From contig JAGPCT010000008.1 of assembly GCA_018057925.1 (NCBI GenBank), positions 1 to 64,000 of the forward strand: a stretch of DNA of 64,000 bases. Reading direction: 5' to 3'. Each line of letters starts with the position of its first letter. The first letter of the stretch is position 1. Below the pieces are notes generated by a model. It was not told the DNA's origin. It made no database searches and saw only the letters and a program-made list of their open reading frames with translations. Below are positions 52,889-61,464 of the stretch, one piece after another. The stretch is from Saprospiraceae bacterium. GTDB taxonomy: Bacteria; Bacteroidota; Bacteroidia; Chitinophagales; Saprospiraceae. A program made the position numbers and the translations under genes.

Positions 52889-53287
52889 TTAGGCCTCAGC
52901 GGGAATGGTATTCTTGGTCTTGTAGTCGGCAATAGCGCTTTTTATTGCATCTTCTGCCAAGACAGAACAGTGAATTTTGACCGGCGGTAAAGCTAATTCT
53001 TCTACGATGTCCATATTGTCTATGGCCATGGCTTCATCTACTGTCTTCCCTTTTAGCCATTCAGTAGCCAATGAAGAAGATGCTATAGCGGAACCGCAAC
53101 CGAAAGTCTTGAATTTGGCGTCAGCAATGATGCCTGTTGCCTCATCAACTTCAATCTGAAGTCTCATAACATCACCACATTCCGGCGCTCCTACGAGCCC
53201 TGTACCTACATTTTTTTTGTCTTTGTCTAGAGTCCCAACATTTCTTGGATGTTTGAAATGATCTAAAACTTTATCTGAATAAGCCAT
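52889..53287 (-). CDS. iscU: Fe-S cluster scaffold protein IscU
   Basis: IscU builds 2Fe-2S clusters with sulfur from IscS. The 132-residue protein has the three ligand cysteines: PECGDVM near 37, FGCGSAI near 63, and KIHCSVLAEDAI near 107. The Asp next to the first Cys, typical of IscU, is present. The IscU LPPVK chaperone-binding motif is in ALPPVKIHC. It lies about 48 bp after iscS and before the hairpin and iscA. Confidence 0.96.
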   Translation of the reverse strand: MAYSDKVLDHFKHPRNVGTLDKDKKNVGTGLVGAPECGDVMRLQIEVDEATGIIADAKFKTFGCGSAIASSSLATEWLKGKTVDEAMAIDNMDIVEELALPPVKIHCSVLAEDAIKSAIADYKTKNTIPAEA

Positions 53288-53335
53288 GATTTAAAATATT
53301 TTAAAGTGAAAATAGATTGTAATTTGAATTTTATT

Positions 53336-54559
53336 TTAATGTGAATTGTCCCAGACCATATTGTTCAGGTCAATACCTTCTTTGTACATTTCCCATATTG
53401 GGCTTAGGTCACGCATGTGTTTAACTCCTTCTGTCAAAGCCTCTACAGCGTAATCTATATCTTCTTGTGTCGTAAATCTTCCCAGACTAAACCGAATAGA
53501 AGAATGGGCTAAGTCATCACCCAGTCCCAATGCAACCAATACATAAGAGGGTTCAAGTGAAGCAGATGTACAAGCTGAACCGGATGATACAGCTATTTCT
53601 TGGTTGAATGTCATCATAAGGCCTTCGCCTTCAACGTGTTTGAAAGAAATATTGGTAACATGTGGCATTCTGTGATTTTGGTCACCATTGACATATACTT
53701 CTTCTAAATTCTCAATAAGCCGACTTTGTAATTGGTCTCTTAGGCCTGAAAGTCTTGCTGCATCCGCATCCATCTCTTCTTTTGCGAGTTTAGCAGCTTT
53801 TCCGAATCCAACTATTCCGGGAACGTTAAGCGTGCCTGAACGCATGCCTCTTTCGTGGCCGCCACCGTCCATTTGCGCTGTGACTTTAACGCGAGGATTT
53901 TTTCTACATACATACAAAGCTCCTACACCTTTAGGACCGTACATTTTATGACTCGAGAATGCCATTAGGTGAACGCCAACAGCTTTGGGGTCAACATCGA
54001 TTTTGCCAACTGCTTGTGTTGCATCTGACATCAATAATACACCATGTTTTTTACAAATATCACCTATTGCTTTCATGTCCTGAATGACACCAGTCTCATT
54101 GTTGGCCCACATAATACTAACCAAAATGGTTTCTTTCTTAATGGCTTTATCCAAAGCATCCAAATCTATTCGACCGTCATTATGAACATCCAAATAGGTG
54201 ACTTCTCCACCCATTTTTTCAATTTTTTTACAACTGTCTAAAACAGCTTTGTGTTCAGTTTTCGTTGTGATGATATGATTACCCTTTGAATGATACATTT
54301 CAAAAACACCCTTCAATGCAAGGTTATCCGCTTCTGTAGCGCCAGAAGTGAAAATAATCTCTTTCGAATCGACGTGAATTAAATCAGCAATTTGTTCTCG
54401 GGCATAATCCACAGCTTCTTCTGCAACCCAGCCAAATGGGTGATTACGGCTTGCCGGATTACCCGGTTTCTCATAAAAATAAGGCAACATCGCATCAACA
54501 ACTCTTGGATCAGTCGGTGTTGTTGCATTGTTGTCTAAATATATTAATCTTTTGTTCAT
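53336..54559 (-). CDS. iscS: Cysteine desulfurase IscS
   Basis: This PLP enzyme takes sulfur from cysteine for Fe-S and thio-modifications. From ATG 54559 the protein has 407 residues and begins [15 protein letters not shown]; a GTG at 54562 adds one residue. Lys205 in [10 protein letters not shown] is the PLP lysine, and the sulfur-accepting loop is in [17 protein letters not shown]. Operon with iscU and iscA. No IscR regulator gene is adjacent, so control must come from elsewhere. A -7 element lies at 54593. Confidence 0.96.
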   Translation of the reverse strand: MNKRLIYLDNNATTPTDPRVVDAMLPYFYEKPGNPASRNHPFGWVAEEAVDYAREQIADLIHVDSKEIIFTSGATEADNLALKGVFEMYHSKGNHIITTKTEHKAVLDSCKKIEKMGGEVTYLDVHNDGRIDLDALDKAIKKETILVSIMWANNETGVIQDMKAIGDICKKHGVLLMSDATQAVGKIDVDPKAVGVHLMAFSSHKMYGPKGVGALYVCRKNPRVKVTAQMDGGGHERGMRSGTLNVPGIVGFGKAAKLAKEEMDADAARLSGLRDQLQSRLIENLEEVYVNGDQNHRMPHVTNISFKHVEGEGLMMTFNQEIAVSSGSACTSASLEPSYVLVALGLGDDLAHSSIRFSLGRFTTQEDIDYAVEALTEGVKHMRDLSPIWEMYKEGIDLNNMVWDNSH

Positions 54560-54592
54560 CACTTATTTTTATATAATCTAAATAAATTGGTG

Positions 54593-54628
54593 CAAATATA
54601 ACCACAAATAATGTATTATGTTTACAAA
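54593..54628 (-). promoter_or_regulatory. Promoter of the isc operon
   Basis: On the minus strand TATATTTG (54593-54600) fits the -7 consensus, with TTTG (54625-54628) upstream at a 24-bp spacing. It overlaps the divergent region of the mutase-like gene. Confidence 0.5.
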
Positions 54629-54646
54629 AGGTACAGTATTTGTTTC

Positions 54647-54654
54647 TACCTTTG
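54647..54654 (+). promoter_or_regulatory. -7 promoter element of the mutase-like gene (TACCTTTG)
   Basis: TACCTTTG matches TAnnTTTG and lies 13 and 19 bases before the ATGs at 54668 and 54674. It lies inside the longer frame starting at 54611 and so argues against that start. Confidence 0.5.
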
Positions 54655-54667
54655 TTTTTATACGGGT

Positions 54668-55612
54668 ATGAATATGAGCGATATAATAAAATTATTTCAA
54701 GATTATAATTATGCTGACTGGCAAGCTTCGTTTTTACAAGAAGTTGGTAATGAGCATGTTGATAAGATGTTGTTTGTGATTGACGGCATTAAATTTCAAC
54801 CACTGATGTCAGATGAAATGGCTATTCCGAGAGGGTATTTGCCTAAGAAAAATTCCAAAATATTATTTGGTGAAATTTTTGACTTAACGTACGAAGATGT
54901 CAAAACAATCGATATTATTGAGTCCTTGAATAACGATTTTTCTGCACCGGTTTTTAAAGTGGATGATAAAACTGAGTTCAAATTATTTGATGGAATCCAA
55001 CTCAATGCTATCAATGCCTCTTTTTATGCTGATAATATTTCATTTTCTAAATGGTTAGAATTTCTATCTACTCACCAGGACATTGAAAGTAGTCAGTTGC
55101 GCCTTTATAATGCGGAATTACCGGATAATTCACCCGCAAGGCATTATTTGGAATATTATACAAATGAAGCAGTTATTCCATTTATACGAAAGTTACAATT
55201 GCTTGCCAATGAGATAGATGTGTATGATTTTCAAATAAATATCAATTTCAGTGGACAGTTTGTTCACGATGTGATTAAGGCAAGGGCCATAAAGATAGCA
55301 TGGTTTAATATATTATCTTCTTTAGGAAAGCCTGTAAAGCCTTATCATTTGGAAGTGTATTTGCCATGTATTTCTTCATATCCAGATTCGGTTATATCAC
55401 ATACCTTGCAGATTGTGGCAGCGACAATGGCGCAGGCGGATTCTATTGTTTTTGAACACAATGTCGAAAGCAATGAAAGGAGAATTTATCGCAATGCAGG
55501 CCACATTGCTATGATAGAATCACAATTTGGCAAAGAAGTTGACCCTGTAGCAGGAAGCTATTTTATAGAATATGTTGCTTCTGAAATTGCAAAAAAAGCT
55601 TTTGTATCTTAA
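54668..55612 (+). CDS. Short methylmalonyl-CoA mutase-like protein (MutA-like, degenerate)
   Basis: From ATG 54668 the protein has 314 residues (312 from ATG 54674). The start resembles the MutA N-terminus (LFQDYNYADWQASFLQEV, DGIKFQPL). The later part keeps the mutase barrel hallmarks: KARAIKIAWFNIL and a DPVAGSYFIEYVASEI end. About half of a normal small subunit is missing from the middle, and there is no cobalamin-binding domain. MutA small subunits are structural rather than catalytic, so a compact paralogue could still act as a partner. No MutB or epimerase gene is adjacent. Relationship likely; function uncertain. Confidence 0.7.
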   Translation: MNMSDIIKLFQDYNYADWQASFLQEVGNEHVDKMLFVIDGIKFQPLMSDEMAIPRGYLPKKNSKILFGEIFDLTYEDVKTIDIIESLNNDFSAPVFKVDDKTEFKLFDGIQLNAINASFYADNISFSKWLEFLSTHQDIESSQLRLYNAELPDNSPARHYLEYYTNEAVIPFIRKLQLLANEIDVYDFQININFSGQFVHDVIKARAIKIAWFNILSSLGKPVKPYHLEVYLPCISSYPDSVISHTLQIVAATMAQADSIVFEHNVESNERRIYRNAGHIAMIESQFGKEVDPVAGSYFIEYVASEIAKKAFVS

Positions 55613-55690
55613 TGGATATTAGGTATATATCAATCTTAGATTAAAGTTTAAGATTAATCTGTAATCAAAGTAAGATTCTTGGAGAAATCT

Positions 55691-56914
55691 TTAGTCCTGA
55701 TATTTTTTTAAAATTAATGTTGAATTAGTGCCGCCAAAACCAAAACTGTTGGTAAGCACAGTATTTAATTCCTTTTTCCTTGTATCCGTGATGATATCAA
55801 GCTTTTCTGAATATTCGTCTCCTTTGACAAAGTTTATATTGGGTGCCATGAAGTTATGATTAAGCATGAGTATCGAATAAATTGCTTCACTTGCTCCAGC
55901 CATCCAACATTCATGACCAGTCATAGATTTTGTTGAGCTGACAGGTACGCCTTTGTGTCCAAAAACTTCCGTTATGGCTTGTGCTTCAGCGATATCACCT
56001 GCCGGTGTACTTGTAGCATGAGCATTTACATAATCTATTGCTTTAGCATCTAATTCGGCTTGGTCGAGTGCCATTTTCAAAGAACGGACTTGCCCTTCTT
56101 TGCTTGAACCAGAGATGTGTTCACCATTTGAAGAGAAGCCATACCCAATGACTTCCGCTAAGATGTTGGCCCCTCTGGCTTTTGCACAATCGAGGGTCTC
56201 AAGAACTAAGGCAGCAGCGCCTCCTGCTGGAATGAGACCATCTCTATCTTTATCGAATGGTCGCGAAGCCATGGTTGGATTGTCTTCTCTGATAGAGAAT
56301 GTCCCCAATCCATCGAAACTTGCAAATGCATATATATTGACTTCCTGAGCACCGCCACACAAAATCATTTGTTGTAAACCTTGTTTAAGCAATAGATATC
56401 CAATACCAATTGAATGTGAGCCGCTTGCGCACGCAGCACTCAATGTAAAATTTACACCTTTAAGTGAGAATATAGTCGAAAGATTCATATTGACAGTAGA
56501 ATTCATGGACTGAAAAATGGCACCGGACCCAAGAAGGGTAGTATCTTTTTTTTCTTTAACGAGATTGATGGAATCATAGACTGGCTTTACCGTACTATCA
56601 TTGCCAAAGATTATTCCACATTGGTATTTTTGTATTATGTCATCCGATACATTGGCTTGTTTAAATGCCTCTAAAGCCGCAATATAAGCATATTCGCCTT
56701 CTTCAGGTAGCATAATGCGAGCTCTCCTGTCCAACATGCTTTTTAATTCCGGTCTTGGGACTAAGCCAACCAAACCTGAACGATATCCGAAATCCTTCCT
56801 TTCCTGATCAAATACAATACCGGAACGACCGATTTTCAAGGATTCTAAAACCGACTGTTGATTCAATCCAATACATGAGTATATTCCCATACCAGTAATC
56901 ACAACTCTATTCAT
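55691..56914 (-). CDS. Beta-ketoacyl-ACP synthase, KAS I (FabB-like)
   Basis: The enzyme condenses acyl groups with malonyl-ACP. The 407-residue protein has Cys162 in SAACASGS, His299 in NAHATSTPAGD, Lys329 and His334 in STKSMTGH, and NSFGFGGTN near the end. The GFGGTN form and the STVNMNLS segment favour the KAS I (FabB) subgroup over KAS II. It is a lone gene with no ACP or other fatty acid gene nearby, so it may serve primary fatty acid synthesis or a dedicated pathway. The Trp-containing GHECWMAGASEA after His334 departs from the usual GHSLGAAG. Confidence 0.92.
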   Translation of the reverse strand: MNRVVITGMGIYSCIGLNQQSVLESLKIGRSGIVFDQERKDFGYRSGLVGLVPRPELKSMLDRRARIMLPEEGEYAYIAALEAFKQANVSDDIIQKYQCGIIFGNDSTVKPVYDSINLVKEKKDTTLLGSGAIFQSMNSTVNMNLSTIFSLKGVNFTLSAACASGSHSIGIGYLLLKQGLQQMILCGGAQEVNIYAFASFDGLGTFSIREDNPTMASRPFDKDRDGLIPAGGAAALVLETLDCAKARGANILAEVIGYGFSSNGEHISGSSKEGQVRSLKMALDQAELDAKAIDYVNAHATSTPAGDIAEAQAITEVFGHKGVPVSSTKSMTGHECWMAGASEAIYSILMLNHNFMAPNINFVKGDEYSEKLDIITDTRKKELNTVLTNSFGFGGTNSTLILKKYQD

Positions 56915-57078
56915 ATCATTATCTTAATATTATAAGAAAATTTGAATGTTTCTCATAGGTAAAAACATTTAATTTCCCTTGATTCTATTAAATACTTCTA
57001 AAATAATTTGGTTTATATTTATTGAATATATATTGTAAAATAATGTAATAAACATTATAAAAATATAGATATTAATTT

Positions 57079-58215
57079 CTAGAAACGGTATATTAGTTCC
57101 AAGCTAAAAGCATTGTTGTTAAATTTAGACTTTAATCCTTTTGACCATCTATAAGGACAATAATGATACGATGCCTCGAGACCGATATAATTTTTTCGAA
57201 AACAGGGTGTTAAAATCAAAATTCCAATATTGCTGTGTAATGTGTTGATATCATAGGAGTTAGTAACTTCGTCGATCGGATTATATATTTTTACTCCGGT
57301 AAAAATGGCTTCATATCCAAGTCCAAATTTTGGATAAAGAAATATATTTTTAATGTCAGAGTATTGATACATAACATTGATATTCAGGTTTATGCCTAAC
57401 TTAGAATCAACTAAATAATTATCACCGAGAGCAACAAAATTGTACTTCTTGTCACCCTGCATGATTCTGCATCTTATTTGAAATTCAAACATCCATTGAG
57501 CAGCGATAGGAGAGTTTAAGCCTATGCCCAAGGAAGGGTTGGCGCCAATATATTGTCCTTCATCCATGCTGTTGTAAATGCCTGAAAATAGCTGAAAGCC
57601 CATTTTTTGACTTGCAAGATACCTTTTGTCTGCATTGTGAAAATTACGAACGTAAGAGTTGATATATTTTTTCTTTTTAGATTCCTTTTCGAAACTTGTG
57701 AAATCGCCGGAAAATAATTTACACGCTAATTTTTCGTCATTTGACAAATCAGTTCTTGAAAATATTTTCTTTGCTATATTGCAAAGTGTTGAATCCAAAG
57801 GGTGTCTGAGCGGTATATAATTAAAATATGTCCTATATTCTTGAAAATAATATTGATAAAGATCGTCCTCGCTATATTGCATTCGATATTTATAAACAAA
57901 ATGAAAATCCGACTGAAAATAAGATTTTATAGCTTCTTCTTGTTTAACGCCTGAGGATAAGGCTACTAAAATTGCTGCTCGAGAATTTATTTCAGTGGCA
58001 TCACAGGTTTCTTTCCATTGATCAATTAGCTGATACGATTCTTGCCATTTGGATTGAAGGATTAAGGTATTTAATATATTGGCAAATGGAATGGAAAGTG
58101 AATCGCACTTAATAGTATCCTTTGGAAATGAGGTAGGGTTGGTAGAGAATGCGGATAATCCGGTCGTTAGACCAAATAAATATATAAATGTTATTAAATA
58201 TACATTTCTAAACAT
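57079..58215 (-). CDS. Hypothetical exported protein: helical N-terminal part plus outer-membrane-like barrel
   Basis: From ATG 58215 the protein has 378 residues (a TTG at 58221 adds two). It has a signal peptide ending near SAFS (about residue 23). Residues 30-190 are helical with TPR-like spacing (WQESYQLIDQWKETC). Residues 205-378 alternate strands and aromatics (FQLFSGIYNS, GLEASYHYCPYRWS) and end in LELIYRF, the C-terminal Phe signal of barrels. I recognise no family. It could be a small periplasm-plus-barrel protein. Monocistronic, with a long AT-rich upstream region on either side. Confidence 0.65.
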   Translation of the reverse strand: MFRNVYLITFIYLFGLTTGLSAFSTNPTSFPKDTIKCDSLSIPFANILNTLILQSKWQESYQLIDQWKETCDATEINSRAAILVALSSGVKQEEAIKSYFQSDFHFVYKYRMQYSEDDLYQYYFQEYRTYFNYIPLRHPLDSTLCNIAKKIFSRTDLSNDEKLACKLFSGDFTSFEKESKKKKYINSYVRNFHNADKRYLASQKMGFQLFSGIYNSMDEGQYIGANPSLGIGLNSPIAAQWMFEFQIRCRIMQGDKKYNFVALGDNYLVDSKLGINLNINVMYQYSDIKNIFLYPKFGLGYEAIFTGVKIYNPIDEVTNSYDINTLHSNIGILILTPCFRKNYIGLEASYHYCPYRWSKGLKSKFNNNAFSLELIYRF

Positions 58216-58386
58216 GGTCAAAATTAAAAAATTTTAAAGAATTGGTTTTGACTTTAATCAATTTGAAGCTCAATTTCCACATGACAATTGCTTGCGGCGG
58301 TATTCGAAATGGAATTTGTCCACAATCCTTTTAATGATGTAGGAATTTCGTTGAAACAAATACTCTACATAGTGGTTGAAGAAGTT

Positions 58387-58755
58387 ATGGATAATAAATA
58401 TACATGTGCGGTCATTGGATTGTCAGATAATCCAGATCGATACGCTTATAAAGCAGCAAAACAATTGTTAGCCCACGATTACCCTGTGATAGGTTATGGA
58501 TTGCGGAATGTCAATGTGTTGGGAATTAACGTCATAACGGATAAAAAACCTGTCCATGGTGTTGGTACGGTTACATTATATGTGGGGCCACGTCATCAAG
58601 AGGCATGGATGCCATTATTGTTGGATTTAAAACCAAGACGAATAATATTCAATCCGGGGACAGAAAATCATGAAAATCAGTTGAAATTGGAAGAAGCAGG
58701 AATTGAGGTGGTAGAGGCATGTACACTTGTTATGTTGTCGATAGGTACTTTTTAA
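58387..58755 (+). CDS. CoA-binding domain protein (YccU-like)
   Basis: From ATG 58387 the protein has 122 residues, the normal length for CoA_binding_2 single-domain proteins. The upstream frame to 58288 (a TTG) is non-conserved. The Rossmann-like fold is visible: CAVIGLSDNPDRYAYK, VIGYGLRNV, a middle TVTLYVGP strand, and the typical FNPGTEN near residue 93, followed by a CTLVML end. The family binds CoA; the physiological role is unknown. Its stop codon is followed at once by repeat copy F. Confidence 0.88.
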   Translation: MDNKYTCAVIGLSDNPDRYAYKAAKQLLAHDYPVIGYGLRNVNVLGINVITDKKPVHGVGTVTLYVGPRHQEAWMPLLLDLKPRRIIFNPGTENHENQLKLEEAGIEVVEACTLVMLSIGTF

Positions 58756-58920
58756 TACGGATTCCTTTTCAAGGCAAATTCCGCATTAGATAAAGGCGGA
58801 AAAGATTCACGACTCGTAGCCAATGATTTCATTAAACCATGGAGATGATTTGTAAATCGATAATACTCTCTTAATCAGCACTATACAATTTTTTAAGCCT
58901 TTACTGCTGAAACCGGATTG
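58756..58920 (-). repeat. Dispersed structured repeat, copy F (full length)
   Basis: 165 bp match copy B in reverse orientation, sharing AGCAGTAAAGG, GTATAGTGCTGATTA, TACGAGTCGT and CCGC blocks. The left end (ACGGATTCCTTTT) matches copy A. It begins directly after the stop codon of the CoA-binding gene and fills most of the gap to pyrC. Confidence 0.75.
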
Positions 58921-58962
58921 AAATAAGGTTTGTGGATTAATATCTATTAATTAATTTTTGGT

Positions 58963-60294
58963 TTAGTTAGCAAATTTAAGTCTTTGACCGGCATTGGTAA
59001 GAATCAAGCCTTCATTATACACCAAGGTTCCATTGGCCCAAGTTGAGATAATATTACCGGGCAGTGTTTTACCTGAGAGTGGTGACCATCTACACTTATA
59101 GAATAGGGATTCATCTGAAATAGTATTATCTTCATAGAAATTTAGCCTGGCAAAGTCTGCGTGATAACCCGGACGTATATAACCCCTTTCTTTTATTTTA
59201 AAACAAACTGCTGGAGCATGGCACATCCAGTTTATGACCTCTTCTAAGGAAAAAATACCTTTTTTGACAAAGTCCAACATGATATTTATGCTGTGTTGCA
59301 CTAAGGGTAAGCCGGATGGTGCTTGTAAATAGGGTTTATTTTTTTCTTCGAGTGTATGAGGTGCGTGATCGGTAGCCACGACGTCTATTTTTCCGGATTT
59401 AAGTGCTTCTATTATAGCTTGGCGGTCTTTTGAAGACTTTATAGCAGGATTACATTTGATTTTATTTCCCAATTCTGAATAATCCTGATCGCAGAAATAA
59501 AGATGATGAACGCAAGCTTCTGCAGTAATCATTTTTTCTGCCAAAGGAATATTATTTTCAAATAAAGCCGTCTCTATTTCTGTACTGATATGCAATATAT
59601 GCAGGCGTGTTTGATGTTTTTTAGCTAAATCGATAGCTTTGGAACTTGAAATGTAACAACCTTGGGCACTTCTTATTAAAGGATGATGGCTGGCATTTAA
59701 GTTATTACCATATTTTTCTTTAAATAAGGATAGATTGTTTTGGATAGTGGATTCGTCCTCACAATGGGTTGCGATGAGTGCCGGGGCATTTTTAAATATT
59801 TGATCAAGAGCTGCTTCATTATCCACCAATAAGTTTCCAGTACTGCTTCCCATGAATATTTTAAGACCACAAATCGTAGAATAGTCGGCCTTCATAATTT
59901 CGTCTAAATTATCATTGGACGCACCTAAATAGAAAGAATAGTTTACAATACTATCTCTTTCCGCAATTTGATATTTTTCCTCTAAGAGCTCAATGGATGT
60001 TGCCGGAGGAATGGTATTGGGCATTTCCATAAATGTAGTAACGCCTCCAGCTGCTGCTGCCATTGATTCGGTACGGATATCTGCTTTGTGTGTGAGACCA
60101 GGTTGTCTAAAGTGAACCTGATCATCAATGATACCCGGGATTAAGTAATCTCCTTCAAAATGAATTTCGGTATGATGCCCGCCATTGCTGACTGAACCTA
60201 TTTGTTCAAACCTTCCATTTTTTATTAAAACATCACCTTCGATAATGCTGCCTTCATTGACGATATTAGCATCTTTTATAACTAATGAATCCAT
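58963..60294 (-). CDS. pyrC: Dihydroorotase
   Basis: The zinc amidohydrolase closes carbamoyl-aspartate to dihydroorotate in pyrimidine synthesis. The 443-residue class I enzyme has DDQVHFRQPG at 57-66, LKIFMGSSTG with the probable carboxylated Lys, THCEDE, LHILHIS, and ATDHAPHT. The first metal His of the usual HxH pair is Gln59; His61 is retained. I recall this DQVH form from other Bacteroidota dihydroorotases. It is 92 bp downstream of mdh, with a terminator between. Confidence 0.93.
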   Translation of the reverse strand: MDSLVIKDANIVNEGSIIEGDVLIKNGRFEQIGSVSNGGHHTEIHFEGDYLIPGIIDDQVHFRQPGLTHKADIRTESMAAAAGGVTTFMEMPNTIPPATSIELLEEKYQIAERDSIVNYSFYLGASNDNLDEIMKADYSTICGLKIFMGSSTGNLLVDNEAALDQIFKNAPALIATHCEDESTIQNNLSLFKEKYGNNLNASHHPLIRSAQGCYISSSKAIDLAKKHQTRLHILHISTEIETALFENNIPLAEKMITAEACVHHLYFCDQDYSELGNKIKCNPAIKSSKDRQAIIEALKSGKIDVVATDHAPHTLEEKNKPYLQAPSGLPLVQHSINIMLDFVKKGIFSLEEVINWMCHAPAVCFKIKERGYIRPGYHADFARLNFYEDNTISDESLFYKCRWSPLSGKTLPGNIISTWANGTLVYNEGLILTNAGQRLKFAN

Positions 60295-60333
60295 ATTTAT
60301 AGCATAAGTATTTAAAACGAAAGACGATAATAC

Positions 60334-60366
60334 AAAAAAACCACCTAAAATGAAGGTGGTTTTTTG
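60334..60366. terminator. Bidirectional terminator between mdh and pyrC
   Basis: AAAAAAACCACCT (60334-60346) and AGGTGGTTTTTT (60354-60365) form a strong stem with T runs on both strands. On the minus strand it ends the mdh message. Confidence 0.85.
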
Positions 60367-60386
60367 TATTTATTCTATGAAAATTC

Positions 60387-61319
60387 TTACAATCCCATAT
60401 TATCATAAACATCCATGACGGATTTAACGGCGGTTGTTGACTCTGCAAGCAGTGCTTTTTCAGAATCATTAAGGTCAAGTTCAAGTACCTTTTCTACACC
60501 ATTACGACCCAATACAACAGGGACACCGACATATACGCCATCAATACCGTAGTGTCCTTCTACTTTGATGCAACAAGGGAAGATGCGTTTTTCATCTTTT
60601 AAAATGGCAGTAACCATCTGGGCTGCAGCTGCTCCCGGTGCATACCAAGCTGATGTGCCCATCAATTGAACCAGTTCTCCACCGCCTTTTTTAGTTCTGT
60701 CCACAATAGCATCAAGCTTATCACTATCAATGAGCTCTGTAACGGGAATTCCACCCACAGTAGTATATCTTGGCAGTGGAACCATTGTATCGCCATGGCC
60801 TCCCATTAAGATTGCCTGAATATCTTTTGGAGAAACATTTAATTCTGTCGCTAAAAATGCTCTATATCTGGCAGTATCTAATATTCCTGCCATTCCTATT
60901 ACTCGAGATGCCGGAAGTCCGGATGTTTTGTGTGCTGCATAAGTCATTACATCCAATGGGTTAGAAACCACTATGATGATAGCATTGGGTGAATATTGCA
61001 GGATGCTTTTTGTCACACCATTGACAATTGAAGCATTGGTAGAAATAAGGTCATCACGGCTCATTCCCGGTTTGCGGGGCAGACCTGCTGTAATAACAAC
61101 GACGTCAGAATTGGCAGTATCAGCATAGTCTCCAGAACCTCTAAGGAAGGTGCTATAATGGTCTATTGGGGCTTGTTGCCAGGAATCAAGAGCTTTGCCC
61201 TGTGCCATCTCACCTTTAATATCTAAAAGGACAACTTCATTGACGAAATCTCCATGTGCCAGAACATTGGCTACTGTGGCGCCTACATTACCCGCGCCTA
61301 CAACGGTTACTTTACTCAT
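60387..61319 (-). CDS. mdh: Malate dehydrogenase, LDH-like
   Basis: The enzyme interconverts malate and oxaloacetate with NAD in the TCA cycle. The 310-residue protein has GAGNVGATVA for NAD, LDIKGEMAQGKALD, the substrate loop TAGLPRKPGMSRDDL with its arginines, VVSNPLDVMTYAA, and MGGHGDTMVPLPRYTT with the catalytic His. The LDH-like length and motifs mark the type 3 malate dehydrogenase of Bacteroidota. Its terminator lies between it and pyrC. sucC, another TCA gene, lies 1.8 kb away on the other strand. Confidence 0.96.
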   Translation of the reverse strand: MSKVTVVGAGNVGATVANVLAHGDFVNEVVLLDIKGEMAQGKALDSWQQAPIDHYSTFLRGSGDYADTANSDVVVITAGLPRKPGMSRDDLISTNASIVNGVTKSILQYSPNAIIIVVSNPLDVMTYAAHKTSGLPASRVIGMAGILDTARYRAFLATELNVSPKDIQAILMGGHGDTMVPLPRYTTVGGIPVTELIDSDKLDAIVDRTKKGGGELVQLMGTSAWYAPGAAAAQMVTAILKDEKRIFPCCIKVEGHYGIDGVYVGVPVVLGRNGVEKVLELDLNDSEKALLAESTTAVKSVMDVYDNMGL

Positions 61320-61464
61320 TATATTTTAATTGAGATTAATAGTTAATTTAAGTCGCAAAAGTAAGGCTTTAACTGTTAAATAAATAGCAAATATTGGTTT
61401 ATTTATATTGTACTTGTCGATTTCTTTGTACCTTGCAAACTTAAACTTAAATTAGATTATTTAA

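Noticed and set aside
4392-58962. CRISPR array formed by the dispersed repeats
   Set aside because: The copies are tens of kilobases apart, in both orientations and strongly diverged; there are no spacers and no cas genes.
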